Assembly (NCBI GenBank): GCA_964462535.1
Contig: CAYWXV010000008.1
Coordinates: forward strand, 1-64,000
Origin: CAYWXV01 sp964462535
GTDB lineage: Bacteria > Bacteroidota > Ignavibacteria > OLB7
DNA length: 64,000 nucleotides
Direction: 5' to 3'
In this document: piece after piece, positions 1-8,068 of the stretch
How the letters are laid out: the number at the start of each line of letters is the position of its first letter
How positions within the stretch are numbered: position 1 is the stretch's first letter
Notes under the pieces: model-generated
What the model saw: the letters and a program-made list of their open reading frames with translations, nothing else
Told to the model about the DNA's origin: nothing
The model's database searches: none
Program-made: the position numbers and the translations under genes

Positions 1-80
1 TTCCCCCTCCCCCCTCTCTCAGAATTGAGAGAGGGGGGTTGGGGGGGTGAGAGCCCGGGGGGGGGGGGGTGAGAGCCTGG
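1..80. repeat. G/C-tract hairpin repeat, copy 1
   Basis: A palindrome (CCTCTCTCAGAATTGAGAGAGG, centred near 25) is followed by a long G tract and two copies of GTGAGAGCC. The same palindrome-plus-tail occurs at 26331-26388 and, more diverged, at 26450-26492, so this is an interspersed repeat. It begins at the window edge and may extend upstream. It lies just past the stop of the 87-812 gene, a position where it could also act as a transcript end. Confidence 0.7.
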
Positions 81-86
81 GCGTAT

Positions 87-812
87 CTACGCCACCCCTA
101 CACGCTTCGCATCACGCACCACCAGAGCCACATCCAGATCGACGTAGCGATTCCCCCGTGTCGAGACGTGCTTTCCGAGCGCTTCGAAGTCACCGTTGAT
201 GTCGGTGAAGCTCAATACTTGCGTGATGAGCGGATTGTCGTCGACGTCGCCGAGAAGTGAGCCGACGACGCCCGTCAGTGCCAGTAGGCCGCCGGTGATG
301 GCCGTCGCGCCGCCCGAGGCGATGGCGCCGACCACGGTGGTCATGATCGTCTTGTAGTCCTCGCTTCCCCTCAATGCGGTCATCGCCTTCCCAAGGTTCC
401 GTACCCCTTTGTTGCTCTTGATGATCGAGACGACCAGATGTATCTGACTGGGTGGCGCTGGGGACTTTGGTCCCTCCTTCCAGAGATAGGCCGTCCGCTC
501 CAGCGGAAGTGCTTCGCCGTCGTCGACATCCGCGAAACCCTCGAGCGTCAGTTTGAACGGATCGCTCGCCAGATCATCGATCGTCGTGATGATGACATAG
601 AGATCGGAGTAGCCGGGCGAGAAGGGCCAGAAGGCCTTCGACTTGTTGTCCTTGATCAACACCTTCTGCAGCCGGAGTTCGATGCCCGTCAGACTATCTG
701 TTGTCGGTATTCCGGCACGCGCGCGCGACGCCTTCGCCCCCTTTCCGGCTCGTGCGCGGGGAGAAATCCGCATCGCATCGATGAATGCATTTCGTTTGAA
801 GTCGATTGCCAT
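87..812 (-). CDS. Uncharacterised protein with Gly/Ala-rich hydrophobic segment
   Basis: A 241-residue protein that I do not recognise. It has a basic Arg/Lys/Ala-rich N-terminus (about 18-35) and a central region of alternating strands (about 45-135). A hydrophobic Gly/Ala/Thr/Leu stretch at about 156-188 (TTVVGAIASGGATAITGG and onward) could insert in a membrane, and a short beta-rich tail follows. There is no signal peptide. It is the last gene of a tight minus-strand set: its ATG lies 13 bases after the stop of the peptidase/hydrolase fusion, which itself follows a LuxR-type regulator. The glycine-rich hydrophobic stretch resembles membrane-active peptides, so it could be an effector or a substrate of the peptidase. 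That is inference only. Confidence 0.75.
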   Translation of the reverse strand: MAIDFKRNAFIDAMRISPRARAGKGAKASRARAGIPTTDSLTGIELRLQKVLIKDNKSKAFWPFSPGYSDLYVIITTIDDLASDPFKLTLEGFADVDDGEALPLERTAYLWKEGPKSPAPPSQIHLVVSIIKSNKGVRNLGKAMTALRGSEDYKTIMTTVVGAIASGGATAITGGLLALTGVVGSLLGDVDDNPLITQVLSFTDINGDFEALGKHVSTRGNRYVDLDVALVVRDAKRVGVA

Positions 813-825
813 TGCGCTATGTCTC

Positions 826-2838
826 CTATGCCAGATCTCGTGATGTGAAGAGGCGCGCAGGCTGCGCTCCCAGTATGCGCCAGAGTACCGAGTTCATCGT
901 GGCTGCATCGTTGTCGAAATCGCCATGCGTCGTACTCCCACTGATGTCACCCGTGCTATCGGCGCCATCGTTGTGCTGATGTCCGATGTCCGAGACGACG
1001 AGCGTCGGCCTTCCATCCACCGTGGATCCGTTGGCATACAGCCCGACAACGCTCTTGTAGTGGTTATCGGGATCCCACGCCGTGTTATCAAGGAATCGTT
1101 CCATCCCGAGGATCGGTGTTTCACGGCGTCCCTCGAATGCGTTGCTGACCAGATAGAGAAGGGATTTGCCGTACGGTCCGACGGTATCACGTTTCTCGGC
1201 GTCATCCCCAAGGAGATACATCGTCGGCACCGGCGACCGTTTCCCACGGATATGTGGCATATAGAGTTCTTTGAAGGCTTCGTAGGTGATGGCAGGAGCC
1301 ATCAGCTGAATCGTCTTCAATGGAATTCCAATGTTGACCAGAATCTTCAGCGCATAGCCGATGAATATGCTCCCCGCGCTGTGCCCGACCACATGAATTT
1401 CCCAACTGTCCTGAACCTTTGACTTGATTGGCTCCAGCACCTCTTGGGCAATTCGCTGTACGATCTGCATTGCCCCCTTGTTATTTCGACGCGTCGATGC
1501 CAGCCGGGCATTCTCCTTCATTTCGTCCCATAGAGCCGTTCCGATTTTCGCAACCGTGACTTCGAATGTCTTGTCCTTCGCCTCGACAAGTCCGTCACGG
1601 AACTTCTGGAACCAGTCGCCGACGCTCCCCGCCCGGTCATCGACGTCGGTGAAGAAGTCAGTGATGATTCCGCCGATCGACTCCATCACACCAGTTTCCC
1701 ACATGATGTGGACAGGATAGATCTGGTTGTCAAGCATCACATCCTGGAACGAGACGACGCGTCGCGCGACTGCTTTTTCGTCGTTGAGACCACCGTGGAG
1801 GTAAAGCAGGAGTCGCTTCTTCTTCCATCCTTTCGTTCGTGAAGGAATCGTCTTTTTGAAGAGCTGGACGATGTCCTCTTCGGTCGTCCAGTAGTCGCCA
1901 CTGTCGGAGAGTTCGCCGTTGTTTCCAACGTCGATGATGTAGGGACGTATCCGGTTGAGGTTAATCGCTTCCTGCACACGACCGATGCCGGAGGTGCGAT
2001 CGGCCCAGCTCTTGGCGACCCACAGGTCGGTGTTGACTGGCACACCGAGCTGTGCAACCCAGACATCGGTCGCGTGCATCAGGTAGTCTTCGTATGGCAA
2101 CAATGCGAACCCACCGGTTCCCCAGTCTGTTCCCCACGAATTCTGAATGATGAACCCTTGCTCGGTGTAGCCGACGATAGCAATCGCATGTCCACCATCC
2201 GCGCGCCCCTTCCGCACAATGACTGGAAGGGAAATCGTGTGGTTCTTGCCATGCCGATCGCGATAATGAACCTCTACGGGGTCTCCCGCCGGGTCATCCC
2301 ATCCGGCGTGGACCATCAGAGTACAGTAGAGGATCCCGGTCTCCGACAAGGCCGAGTGCATATCCCTGACCTGTCGATGTGTGACGCGATAGAACGCGCC
2401 TCCCGGGAACTGCATTGATTCCTGCGCGATCTTGTCGGTGATGATTTTGTTTCCACGCTTCCAGCTCTTCGTTCCGCAGACGCCGTGTCGCAGCCATCCC
2501 TTCATAGCTCCACGCGCAGACGATCCTTCGTAGTCCTCGCCCGGCCATTCGTCATACCGTCGTGCCAGGTAGTAGAGCATGTGGGGACTGACTGTGGCGT
2601 TGATCGCGCGCTCGTTCCTTCGGAGGAGGAAATTGATGACGGCGGCGAGGGCGTATCCGGTGCAGGCTCCCTCCGACCCCTGATCAAGGATGCCCTCCTC
2701 CGGGATTTCGTGGCAATTGACAAGGAGACTCGGCAGAGGGGCAAGGGTGGGCTGATAGACCCAGTCTCGAATATCGACGCGGTCGGGCATCGCGTCGTAC
2801 TTCCGTGAAGCGCGTACTGCTGCTTTCTTGGCTGGCAT
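826..2838 (-). CDS. Papain-like cysteine peptidase fused to serine alpha/beta-hydrolase
   Basis: A 670-residue two-domain protein without a signal peptide. Residues about 15-265 form a C1-type (papain-like) peptidase. They contain DQGSEGACTGYA with candidate nucleophile Cys59, GGHAIAIVGY with His217, and IQNSWGTDWG with Asn233, which are the expected Cys/His/Asn positions. Residues about 335-650 form an alpha/beta hydrolase: strand plus oxyanion LYLHGG (345-350), nucleophile elbow GHSAGS with Ser487, GDD near 544-546 and a late TTHGDFDND with candidate catalytic His638. Peptidase and esterase triads both look intact. The gene starts 20 bases downstream of a LuxR-type regulator and is followed after 13 bases by an uncharacterised gene, so all three are probably co-transcribed. 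C1 peptidases of this DQGxxGACTG type are common in bacteria; their fusion to a lipase-like domain is unusual, and the substrates cannot be told from sequence. Confidence 0.88.
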   Translation of the reverse strand: MPAKKAAVRASRKYDAMPDRVDIRDWVYQPTLAPLPSLLVNCHEIPEEGILDQGSEGACTGYALAAVINFLLRRNERAINATVSPHMLYYLARRYDEWPGEDYEGSSARGAMKGWLRHGVCGTKSWKRGNKIITDKIAQESMQFPGGAFYRVTHRQVRDMHSALSETGILYCTLMVHAGWDDPAGDPVEVHYRDRHGKNHTISLPVIVRKGRADGGHAIAIVGYTEQGFIIQNSWGTDWGTGGFALLPYEDYLMHATDVWVAQLGVPVNTDLWVAKSWADRTSGIGRVQEAINLNRIRPYIIDVGNNGELSDSGDYWTTEEDIVQLFKKTIPSRTKGWKKKRLLLYLHGGLNDEKAVARRVVSFQDVMLDNQIYPVHIMWETGVMESIGGIITDFFTDVDDRAGSVGDWFQKFRDGLVEAKDKTFEVTVAKIGTALWDEMKENARLASTRRNNKGAMQIVQRIAQEVLEPIKSKVQDSWEIHVVGHSAGSIFIGYALKILVNIGIPLKTIQLMAPAITYEAFKELYMPHIRGKRSPVPTMYLLGDDAEKRDTVGPYGKSLLYLVSNAFEGRRETPILGMERFLDNTAWDPDNHYKSVVGLYANGSTVDGRPTLVVSDIGHQHNDGADSTGDISGSTTHGDFDNDAATMNSVLWRILGAQPARLFTSRDLA

Positions 2839-2858
2839 TGGTTGTACTCCCTACTGGT

Positions 2859-3662
2859 TCACGGTTCCGCAGCTGTTGTTCCGTTCGTTGCACCAAGGGC
2901 GTCGCCGCCTCGTTGACGCAGCTTCTCGTACAGATTCTTCATGCACTGGGGCGCAAGGTATCGGAGAATCAATTCACTGTGATTACCCACTCTTAGCTTC
3001 ATGTAGATATTGCTGGCGTGCTTCTTCGCCATGTGAACGCCAACGCCAAGAGCGCGCGCGATGGTGGCGTAGTTGAAGCCGCTCAGCAACAGAGCCGTCA
3101 CCTTTGTCTCTTGCTGTGTCAATTTGCCAATTCTGGTCGCTTTCGTTACGCCGTGATACAGTGCTATTTCACTTGAGTGGTCATTCTCCGTTCGGGCAAT
3201 GGCATTTCTCAGCCAGCCGCCGACAAATGTCTTGGCAGCGTCAAATTCCTGCAATGCACTCTGGCTGAGGGGTGGCCCGCCTGTGTGACCCCAGAGGAGT
3301 ACCGTAACGACGACGTGCTCGCTTGCAGAGAACGTTCTCATGATAGCGTGCGGCACCGCCTGCTCCCAGAGCGCGTCGGGAGAATGGTGGCCGTGTGATG
3401 AATGCGCGTTGAGGTGGGCACGAACGCCGCCGCCGGATGTGAATGCTAAGAACGGTGGCGTCGTTGCGTTGTGGGAAATTGCGGCCAACGCGTCAAATGC
3501 ATCCCACCAGTCCTCATGCTGCCAGGGTTGACTGGGCCAGAGAACGGTCACGTGATCGATCTCCGGCAACCACGTGGTGATGAAATCGCTGAATCCCTGC
3601 ACCCAGCGTGCAGGGTCGGGATCGGCGCTCAACAGATTGAGCGCCTGGATGAGTGGATCCAT
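2859..3662 (-). CDS. LuxR/GerE-type transcriptional regulator
   Basis: A 267-residue protein. The C-terminal region at about 180-240 is a GerE-type helix-turn-helix: KLTQQETKVTALLLSGFNYA leads into an IARALGV helix, and VHMAKKHASNIYMKLRV takes the place of the usual recognition helix V..H...I..KL. The N-terminal 170 residues carry no response-regulator Asp pattern and may be a small-molecule sensing (GAF or autoinducer-like) domain. It is the first gene of a probable three-gene operon with the peptidase/hydrolase fusion and the 241-residue protein, so it may control them. The start is ATG. The basic AKKH in the recognition helix recurs (VKKH) in the GerE domain of the regulator at 6580-7854, suggesting that the two DNA-binding domains are related. 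Confidence 0.8.
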   Translation of the reverse strand: MDPLIQALNLLSADPDPARWVQGFSDFITTWLPEIDHVTVLWPSQPWQHEDWWDAFDALAAISHNATTPPFLAFTSGGGVRAHLNAHSSHGHHSPDALWEQAVPHAIMRTFSASEHVVVTVLLWGHTGGPPLSQSALQEFDAAKTFVGGWLRNAIARTENDHSSEIALYHGVTKATRIGKLTQQETKVTALLLSGFNYATIARALGVGVHMAKKHASNIYMKLRVGNHSELILRYLAPQCMKNLYEKLRQRGGDALGATNGTTAAEP

Positions 3663-3916
3663 GGGGTTTGGGGTTGGCTTGTGGGTCAGGTGTGCTCTGA
3701 TCTATTCGCTCATGTGGGTCGGTTTGGTTGTTGTGTAATACCGCGCGGCCGCTAGTGTCGATGCGACGCAAGACGGGAGGTGCCCAGTCAACGTTCAGAC
3801 GCGAAGCGACGGAGCTCTGTCGTCACATACCGTTCAGTCGACAATGAAGACCGGGGGACGTAATCCCAGTGTGCTCTGAACAATCGAAGACATCGTGAGA
3901 ACAGAGGGTCGAGCCG

Positions 3917-4858
3917 TCACCGCTCCATGCGAAGAATGAGCGCGTGGAAACGCTCTTTGCGAACACGTAATGCCATAGCCAACCGCGTTATGAATATGCC
4001 CGCGTTATTGTGGACCGTGCCGTCAACGGACGCGACATCCACCGCTGCGCTAATCAAGTAATCCTTCGCCTCATCGGTGAGCACACTGCCATAGGTCGAT
4101 AACATGAACAGCAAGGCTCGGTCATCCACGCCATCTACCCCGTAGTTGGGTTCATTGTGTTCGGGCGAGAGCTTCGCACCCGTTGTTTGACGATACATGT
4201 CACCGATAGCGTTCTCGTCCCGTGCGACGATAGCGCCGACGATTGCGGCCACGTGGCGCGTTGTAGTCAACAGTAGCCGTTGGAAGATCTGCTTCGGGCC
4301 CTCGTCGTCGCGTGGCATGATGGCGTCGAGATCCGCTTTTGCCACTCCTCGCGTTTCGGCCATCCTTTTCGGATCGGTTCCACCCCGTCCGGGATGTTCA
4401 CGATTGGGATCGTGAAGTACCATCCGCAGGAGTCCTGTTGTCAACCCGATGCAGCCTATTGAGAGGCCACACAGCACAATCGGAACCGACATTGCATCGT
4501 ACTCGCGCATCAGTCCCCAGGCAACGAGAACAAGCGTTACGGGAACGACTATTCTCAGAACGAACTCAAGTTTGCGCCGCTTTAGAAGCGACCGCATCGG
4601 CTTCTGTAGCCAACCGCACGTCGGACAGGCGACTGGGTCTATGCCGAGCGTCAGTTCCATACTTAGGTTTTCAATCGCTTGCAAGTCGGCACGCGATTTT
4701 GCCCCAGCGTTGTCAGACCACAGGAGACTACTCCCCGATCCGGTGGACGACCGCTCCAATCGATAGACGTAGAGCGTCGAGCAATTCTCGCACACCACCC
4801 CCTTCGTCTTTGAGCCGTGAGCCGTGCGGGAATATCGAGTGCCGTATGGAATGATCAT
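3917..4858 (-). CDS. Zinc-ribbon protein with two membrane helices
   Basis: A 313-residue protein of unknown function. The N-terminus carries CENC (about 23-26) and CPTCGW (about 78-83), a split four-Cys zinc-ribbon arrangement. Two hydrophobic helices follow at about 98-138 (VLRIVVPVTLVLVAWGL and VPIVLCGLSIGCIGLTTGLL). The rest is cytoplasmic and mostly helical, with an acidic segment that loosely recalls tellurite-resistance TerB-like helical domains (DEAKDYLISAAVDVASVDGT). That likeness is weak and I do not assign the family. It lies 254 bases upstream of the LuxR operon on the same strand, with no gene between, and may be expressed separately. Confidence 0.7.
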   Translation of the reverse strand: MIIPYGTRYSRTAHGSKTKGVVCENCSTLYVYRLERSSTGSGSSLLWSDNAGAKSRADLQAIENLSMELTLGIDPVACPTCGWLQKPMRSLLKRRKLEFVLRIVVPVTLVLVAWGLMREYDAMSVPIVLCGLSIGCIGLTTGLLRMVLHDPNREHPGRGGTDPKRMAETRGVAKADLDAIMPRDDEGPKQIFQRLLLTTTRHVAAIVGAIVARDENAIGDMYRQTTGAKLSPEHNEPNYGVDGVDDRALLFMLSTYGSVLTDEAKDYLISAAVDVASVDGTVHNNAGIFITRLAMALRVRKERFHALILRMER

Positions 4859-4980
4859 TGTTGTGTACGGCTCACGTGCACAATTCCGTTGACTAACTCA
4901 CGCCGTGTCTAGCAGAGCGGAAAACACTCTCCACAAATTCAGTCGCCGATTATCCATGGTCGAATCGCGGGCATCCGCCC

Positions 4981-5163
4981 TTACCCCTTGGAGGCAGCTC
5001 TCTTCGATGGAATCGCACGTCGGGCACCGACCCGCACGCGATCCGAGAGTCGATCGGTACGTGGGCTCGACACCGCCGCTATTGAGTAGATCGACACCGC
5101 GACCATCAGTGCGGTGGTGGTTTCCGAGGTCCCCGCTTTCTCAATCGTCTTCGGATGTCGCAT
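4981..5163 (-). CDS. Possible small membrane protein
   Basis: A 60-residue reading frame with ATG start, 18 bases after the stop of the Cys-rich protein gene on the same strand. It has one hydrophobic helix (about 18-31, ALMVAVSIYSIAAV) and a strongly basic tail rich in Arg, Lys and Ser. The position suggests a partner of the Cys-rich protein. The length is short and composition gives little support, so it may be chance. Confidence 0.35.
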   Translation of the reverse strand: MRHPKTIEKAGTSETTTALMVAVSIYSIAAVSSPRTDRLSDRVRVGARRAIPSKRAASKG

Positions 5164-5181
5164 GACTTCCTCGTGTCGTTG

Positions 5182-5709
5182 CTATGATGGTGCGTCGCAC
5201 GTCGCTTCGCATCCTCCCGTACAGGTGGGGCCGCTACGGCCAACAACCAGGACGTTCGGCGTTTCCGGTGTCGGACAACACGTGGTCACGTCACGATAGC
5301 CCCAGGTGCTTCCGCTGCACTCTGTGAAATAGGTGCTGGTCCCGCTATCGTGTCGCTCAACGCACCCTTGTACCCATGCCTTTGTTTCCGCCGGCGCCTC
5401 GCAATCAGTGGGACAGGGCGTGTCGTTGTTCCCCACTCCGATCTTCACTGCCTCCACGGACGTCAACTCGTAGATCGTCGACGCGCTGTTGTTATCGATG
5501 GCAAGAGTTTCCCCGGTAAACGTTGTCGATGTTGCGTCGATGACGTACTCATTGTCGCCGGACGTTGCGAAGACGGTGATCTGTGATGTGGCAATGCCGT
5601 TTGCCTTCTTGTGGGTTCCTTGTTCCCAGTATTCGTATGTCAGTGGAACACTGGCATTGAACGAGTCGACCTGGGTTGCGTTCGGATCGGTTGGATGTGT
5701 GATTGACAT
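5182..5709 (-). CDS. Small protein with Cys-rich C-terminal half
   Basis: A 175-residue protein with no recognised family and no clear signal peptide. Residues about 1-95 are Thr/Ser/Asn-rich and strand-forming. They include a stretch reading YVIDATSTTFTGETLAID, which has a counterpart (AYIDMTTATFSGDSRTID) in the small protein at 5986-6390. The C-terminal 75 residues hold nine cysteines in spaced pairs (PCPTDC, TTCCP, TCTGGCEATC), suggesting disulphides or metal binding. The coding bias and the shared module favour a real gene. It could be a secreted structural protein or a peptide effector; I cannot decide. A GGAATTAGG-type short repeat lies just upstream of its start. Confidence 0.65.
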   Translation of the reverse strand: MSITHPTDPNATQVDSFNASVPLTYEYWEQGTHKKANGIATSQITVFATSGDNEYVIDATSTTFTGETLAIDNNSASTIYELTSVEAVKIGVGNNDTPCPTDCEAPAETKAWVQGCVERHDSGTSTYFTECSGSTWGYRDVTTCCPTPETPNVLVVGRSGPTCTGGCEATCDAPS

Positions 5710-5985
5710 GGGATAAGGGGGGAATTAGGAAATCGGGAATTAGGAATGGGGAGGCAGTGCGCGGGCCACTCGTGCACGATTGAGGTGGGAGTGTGAGCCG
5801 GAGGGAAGTCGGCTGATTGGTCGACGAAGTCGGTAGCGGAGAGTAGCGCACGCCCTCTCTGGAATACCCCGGTAATACAATCAAACGCAGGTTCGAGAGA
5901 CGATCTAGGCTTGCTGCTACTCTCCACCGAAATGTCAACCTCGCAGCGACTGCTTGTTGCCGCGCACACCATGTCGACCGATCAT

Positions 5986-6390
5986 CTACCGCGCGGGGCG
6001 TCGTTTCCATTCGTCCTTCCGTACAACCAGTACTGTCTTTTTCCCTTCTCCCACGCGATCGATGCGTTTGGGAATCCAGATCGTCACTGGTGCCGTCGCG
6101 GCAGCCAGACGCCTCCTCTGCAACGCCTTTGTCGCCTCGAGCTGCACGACGGTTATCATCGTTTCGATCGAGATGGAATCGATGGTTCTGCTATCGCCGG
6201 AGAACGTCGCCGTCGTCATATCGATGTAGGCATGATGATGGCCTTCACGATCGAGTCGAAGCTCCACGTCTGTCCGGATGGCGCATCGGTCCGGCCGACC
6301 GGGTAACATGATCGGCGGGAGCGCAAGCCGCGCGTTGACCTTGAACAGGGCGACGCACGCAGTGCCGGGGCGATGGTTTGAAGCGTTCAT
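5986..6390 (-). CDS. Small protein sharing a module with the Cys-rich neighbour
   Basis: A 134-residue reading frame with ATG start. Its middle, about residues 52-90 (YIDMTTATFSGDSRTIDSIS, then ETMITVVQLEATKAL), parallels the central part of the protein at 5182-5709 in the order Y-[VI]-D-x-T-T-x-T-F-[ST]-G-[ED]..ID..S..T......E..KA. That supports both as diverged paralogues. It lacks the Cys-rich C-terminus and ends with a basic tail. It lies 189 bases downstream of the HTH/GerE regulator on the same strand. The function is unknown. Confidence 0.5.
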   Translation of the reverse strand: MNASNHRPGTACVALFKVNARLALPPIMLPGRPDRCAIRTDVELRLDREGHHHAYIDMTTATFSGDSRTIDSISIETMITVVQLEATKALQRRRLAAATAPVTIWIPKRIDRVGEGKKTVLVVRKDEWKRRPAR

Positions 6391-6579
6391 GACACGGAAG
6401 GAGTGATGGGGGTTGGAGCAGCTCGGCTCTGCCGAAATACTCCTGTCTAGGTCATGGGCTCGTAGTACTCAGTTGGGGGTAGCGCTAAAAGCGGCGTGAA
6501 ACATAGTGGGCAATCCACGGGCTCCGCAATTACCCCAAAGGATAAAAAAGCGAGAGGATGGGCGTTTTGAAATGAGCAG

Positions 6580-7854
6580 TTAGATGCGGTCGCGGAGGAT
6601 GGTTGTGAAGTGGCGAGCGAAGAGTTCCAGCACGTTCTTCGTCCCACACTTCCTTAGCAGGTGGGCCGTGTGCTTCTTGACGGCGTTGATACCCATGTTG
6701 GCACCGTCCGAGATCTCCTGGTTGGATAGTCCGTGCAAACGGCCGGTCAGGACTGTCATTTCGGACTTGGTCAATCCGTACTCCTTGACGATTTGCTCGA
6801 CCGTGTCGAGAAACGCCCGCTCGTTCGGATTGATGTAGTTGTGCCGAAGGACGACCTCGACAAGAAAGTGGGAGATGAGATGCTCCAGTCTATCGAGCGT
6901 CTGGATGTCATGCTCGCTGAGTGCCGGCCGAGCCAGCTCCCTCCAGAGAAAGACACTTCCCAGGTATACGTTCCGATGACAGTAGTATTCACGCCAGACG
7001 GCAGGATGATAGATTCGCGACGTCTGATATTCCTGTTCGAATTTCTCCAGGATTCTTGTCGCGTAGCCGCCGGGTCCCGCTGCCGGCTGAATGGATAGTA
7101 TCGGCTCACGTCTTCCCGGCAGAATTACCTGGGAGATATAGACGTCCGGGTTGTAGTCTTCGCTATTGAGTAATGGACAACCGGTGTTGACGTCGATGCT
7201 CACTCGGTCAACGCTGGTTATGGCCGTCTTGATGATTGACTGCACAGCGGTGATGACCTGAACACGTTCGTAGCCACTTGGGAGGAGGTCGGCGAACGTG
7301 CTGAGGGAATCCACGAGCACCGGCGGGTCCACGTGCGCTGTCGTGGTTGAGTTGCGACGCGGCAGGCCCGAACGCGCCCCCCTGCTGGCACCGGGCGCCG
7401 AGGGGATGACTCCCCCGCACCCCTTCAGCGCTGCGGTCCTCAGACCGTTTCGCTTCAACAGGTCTCGCATACCTGTACGGGAGATTTCTATTCCCTTCGT
7501 TTTCTGGAGCCAGCGTCTGAATTGCGTTGGGCCACTAACTGCACCACTCTTCTCGAGCTGTCGCATTTCTCGAATGATGGCATCGTCGACCAACGGTTTT
7601 CGACGCCCACCCTTGTCCGACGAGGTCAAGAACGTCCTGAGACCGAATCTCAGATATTGCTGAATCCACCTTCCGATGGTGGCAGTGCTCCGATCGAGTC
7701 TGTCACGCAGGTCGCTGTTCGAGATTGCAGGTTCCTTCTTCAGAAGAATCAACAGGCGGAGGCGTGCCGCGATTTCGGGATGACGTTCGCTCGTGAGACG
7801 TCTCTGGAGATCGTCCAGGGACTGACGGACGGTGACGCGCGCGCGACGGGCCAT
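6580..7854 (-). CDS. GerE-domain regulator with transposase-like N-terminal HTH
   Basis: A 424-residue protein when started at the ATG at 7854 (MARRARVTVRQSLDDL). A longer frame reaches 8010, but its extra 52 residues look non-coding. Residues about 1-125 resemble the DNA-binding part of IS630/Tc1-like transposases: ARLRLLILLKKEPAISNSDL, then DRSTATIGRWIQQYLRFGL, GGRRKP, and a second winged segment ending DLLKRNGLRT. A Ser/Gly-rich linker follows, then about 200 residues of possible GAF/PAS-like sensor. Residues about 360-415 form a GerE HTH (LTKSEMTVLTGRLHGLSNQE, AVKKHTAHLLRKCG). No DDE catalytic region and no terminal inverted repeats are visible, so it is a regulator rather than an insertion sequence. 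Genes at 5182-6390 lie downstream and may be its targets. Confidence 0.78.
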   Translation of the reverse strand: MARRARVTVRQSLDDLQRRLTSERHPEIAARLRLLILLKKEPAISNSDLRDRLDRSTATIGRWIQQYLRFGLRTFLTSSDKGGRRKPLVDDAIIREMRQLEKSGAVSGPTQFRRWLQKTKGIEISRTGMRDLLKRNGLRTAALKGCGGVIPSAPGASRGARSGLPRRNSTTTAHVDPPVLVDSLSTFADLLPSGYERVQVITAVQSIIKTAITSVDRVSIDVNTGCPLLNSEDYNPDVYISQVILPGRREPILSIQPAAGPGGYATRILEKFEQEYQTSRIYHPAVWREYYCHRNVYLGSVFLWRELARPALSEHDIQTLDRLEHLISHFLVEVVLRHNYINPNERAFLDTVEQIVKEYGLTKSEMTVLTGRLHGLSNQEISDGANMGINAVKKHTAHLLRKCGTKNVLELFARHFTTILRDRI

Positions 7855-8068
7855 GGTGAGCACGGGATAGGGATACAGGGGTAGCGGGGAGGCGGAATGG
7901 ATGGGGGTATGCCTCCTGCGCGATAGAATAGTGCGCAAAGTACGAATGGACCGCCCGAACCTACCAAAACAAGTATGTTGCTCCTCGCCTGAATCACTAC
8001 TCGACAGCATAACCCGAGTAGCTCCACCGATTCCATCCCTACGCCTGAATTCACTGCGCCCCCTTCAT

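Noticed and set aside
6580..7854. Complete IS630-like insertion sequence
   Set aside because: No DDE catalytic domain and no flanking inverted repeats or target duplication are visible; the HTH is fused to a GerE regulator.
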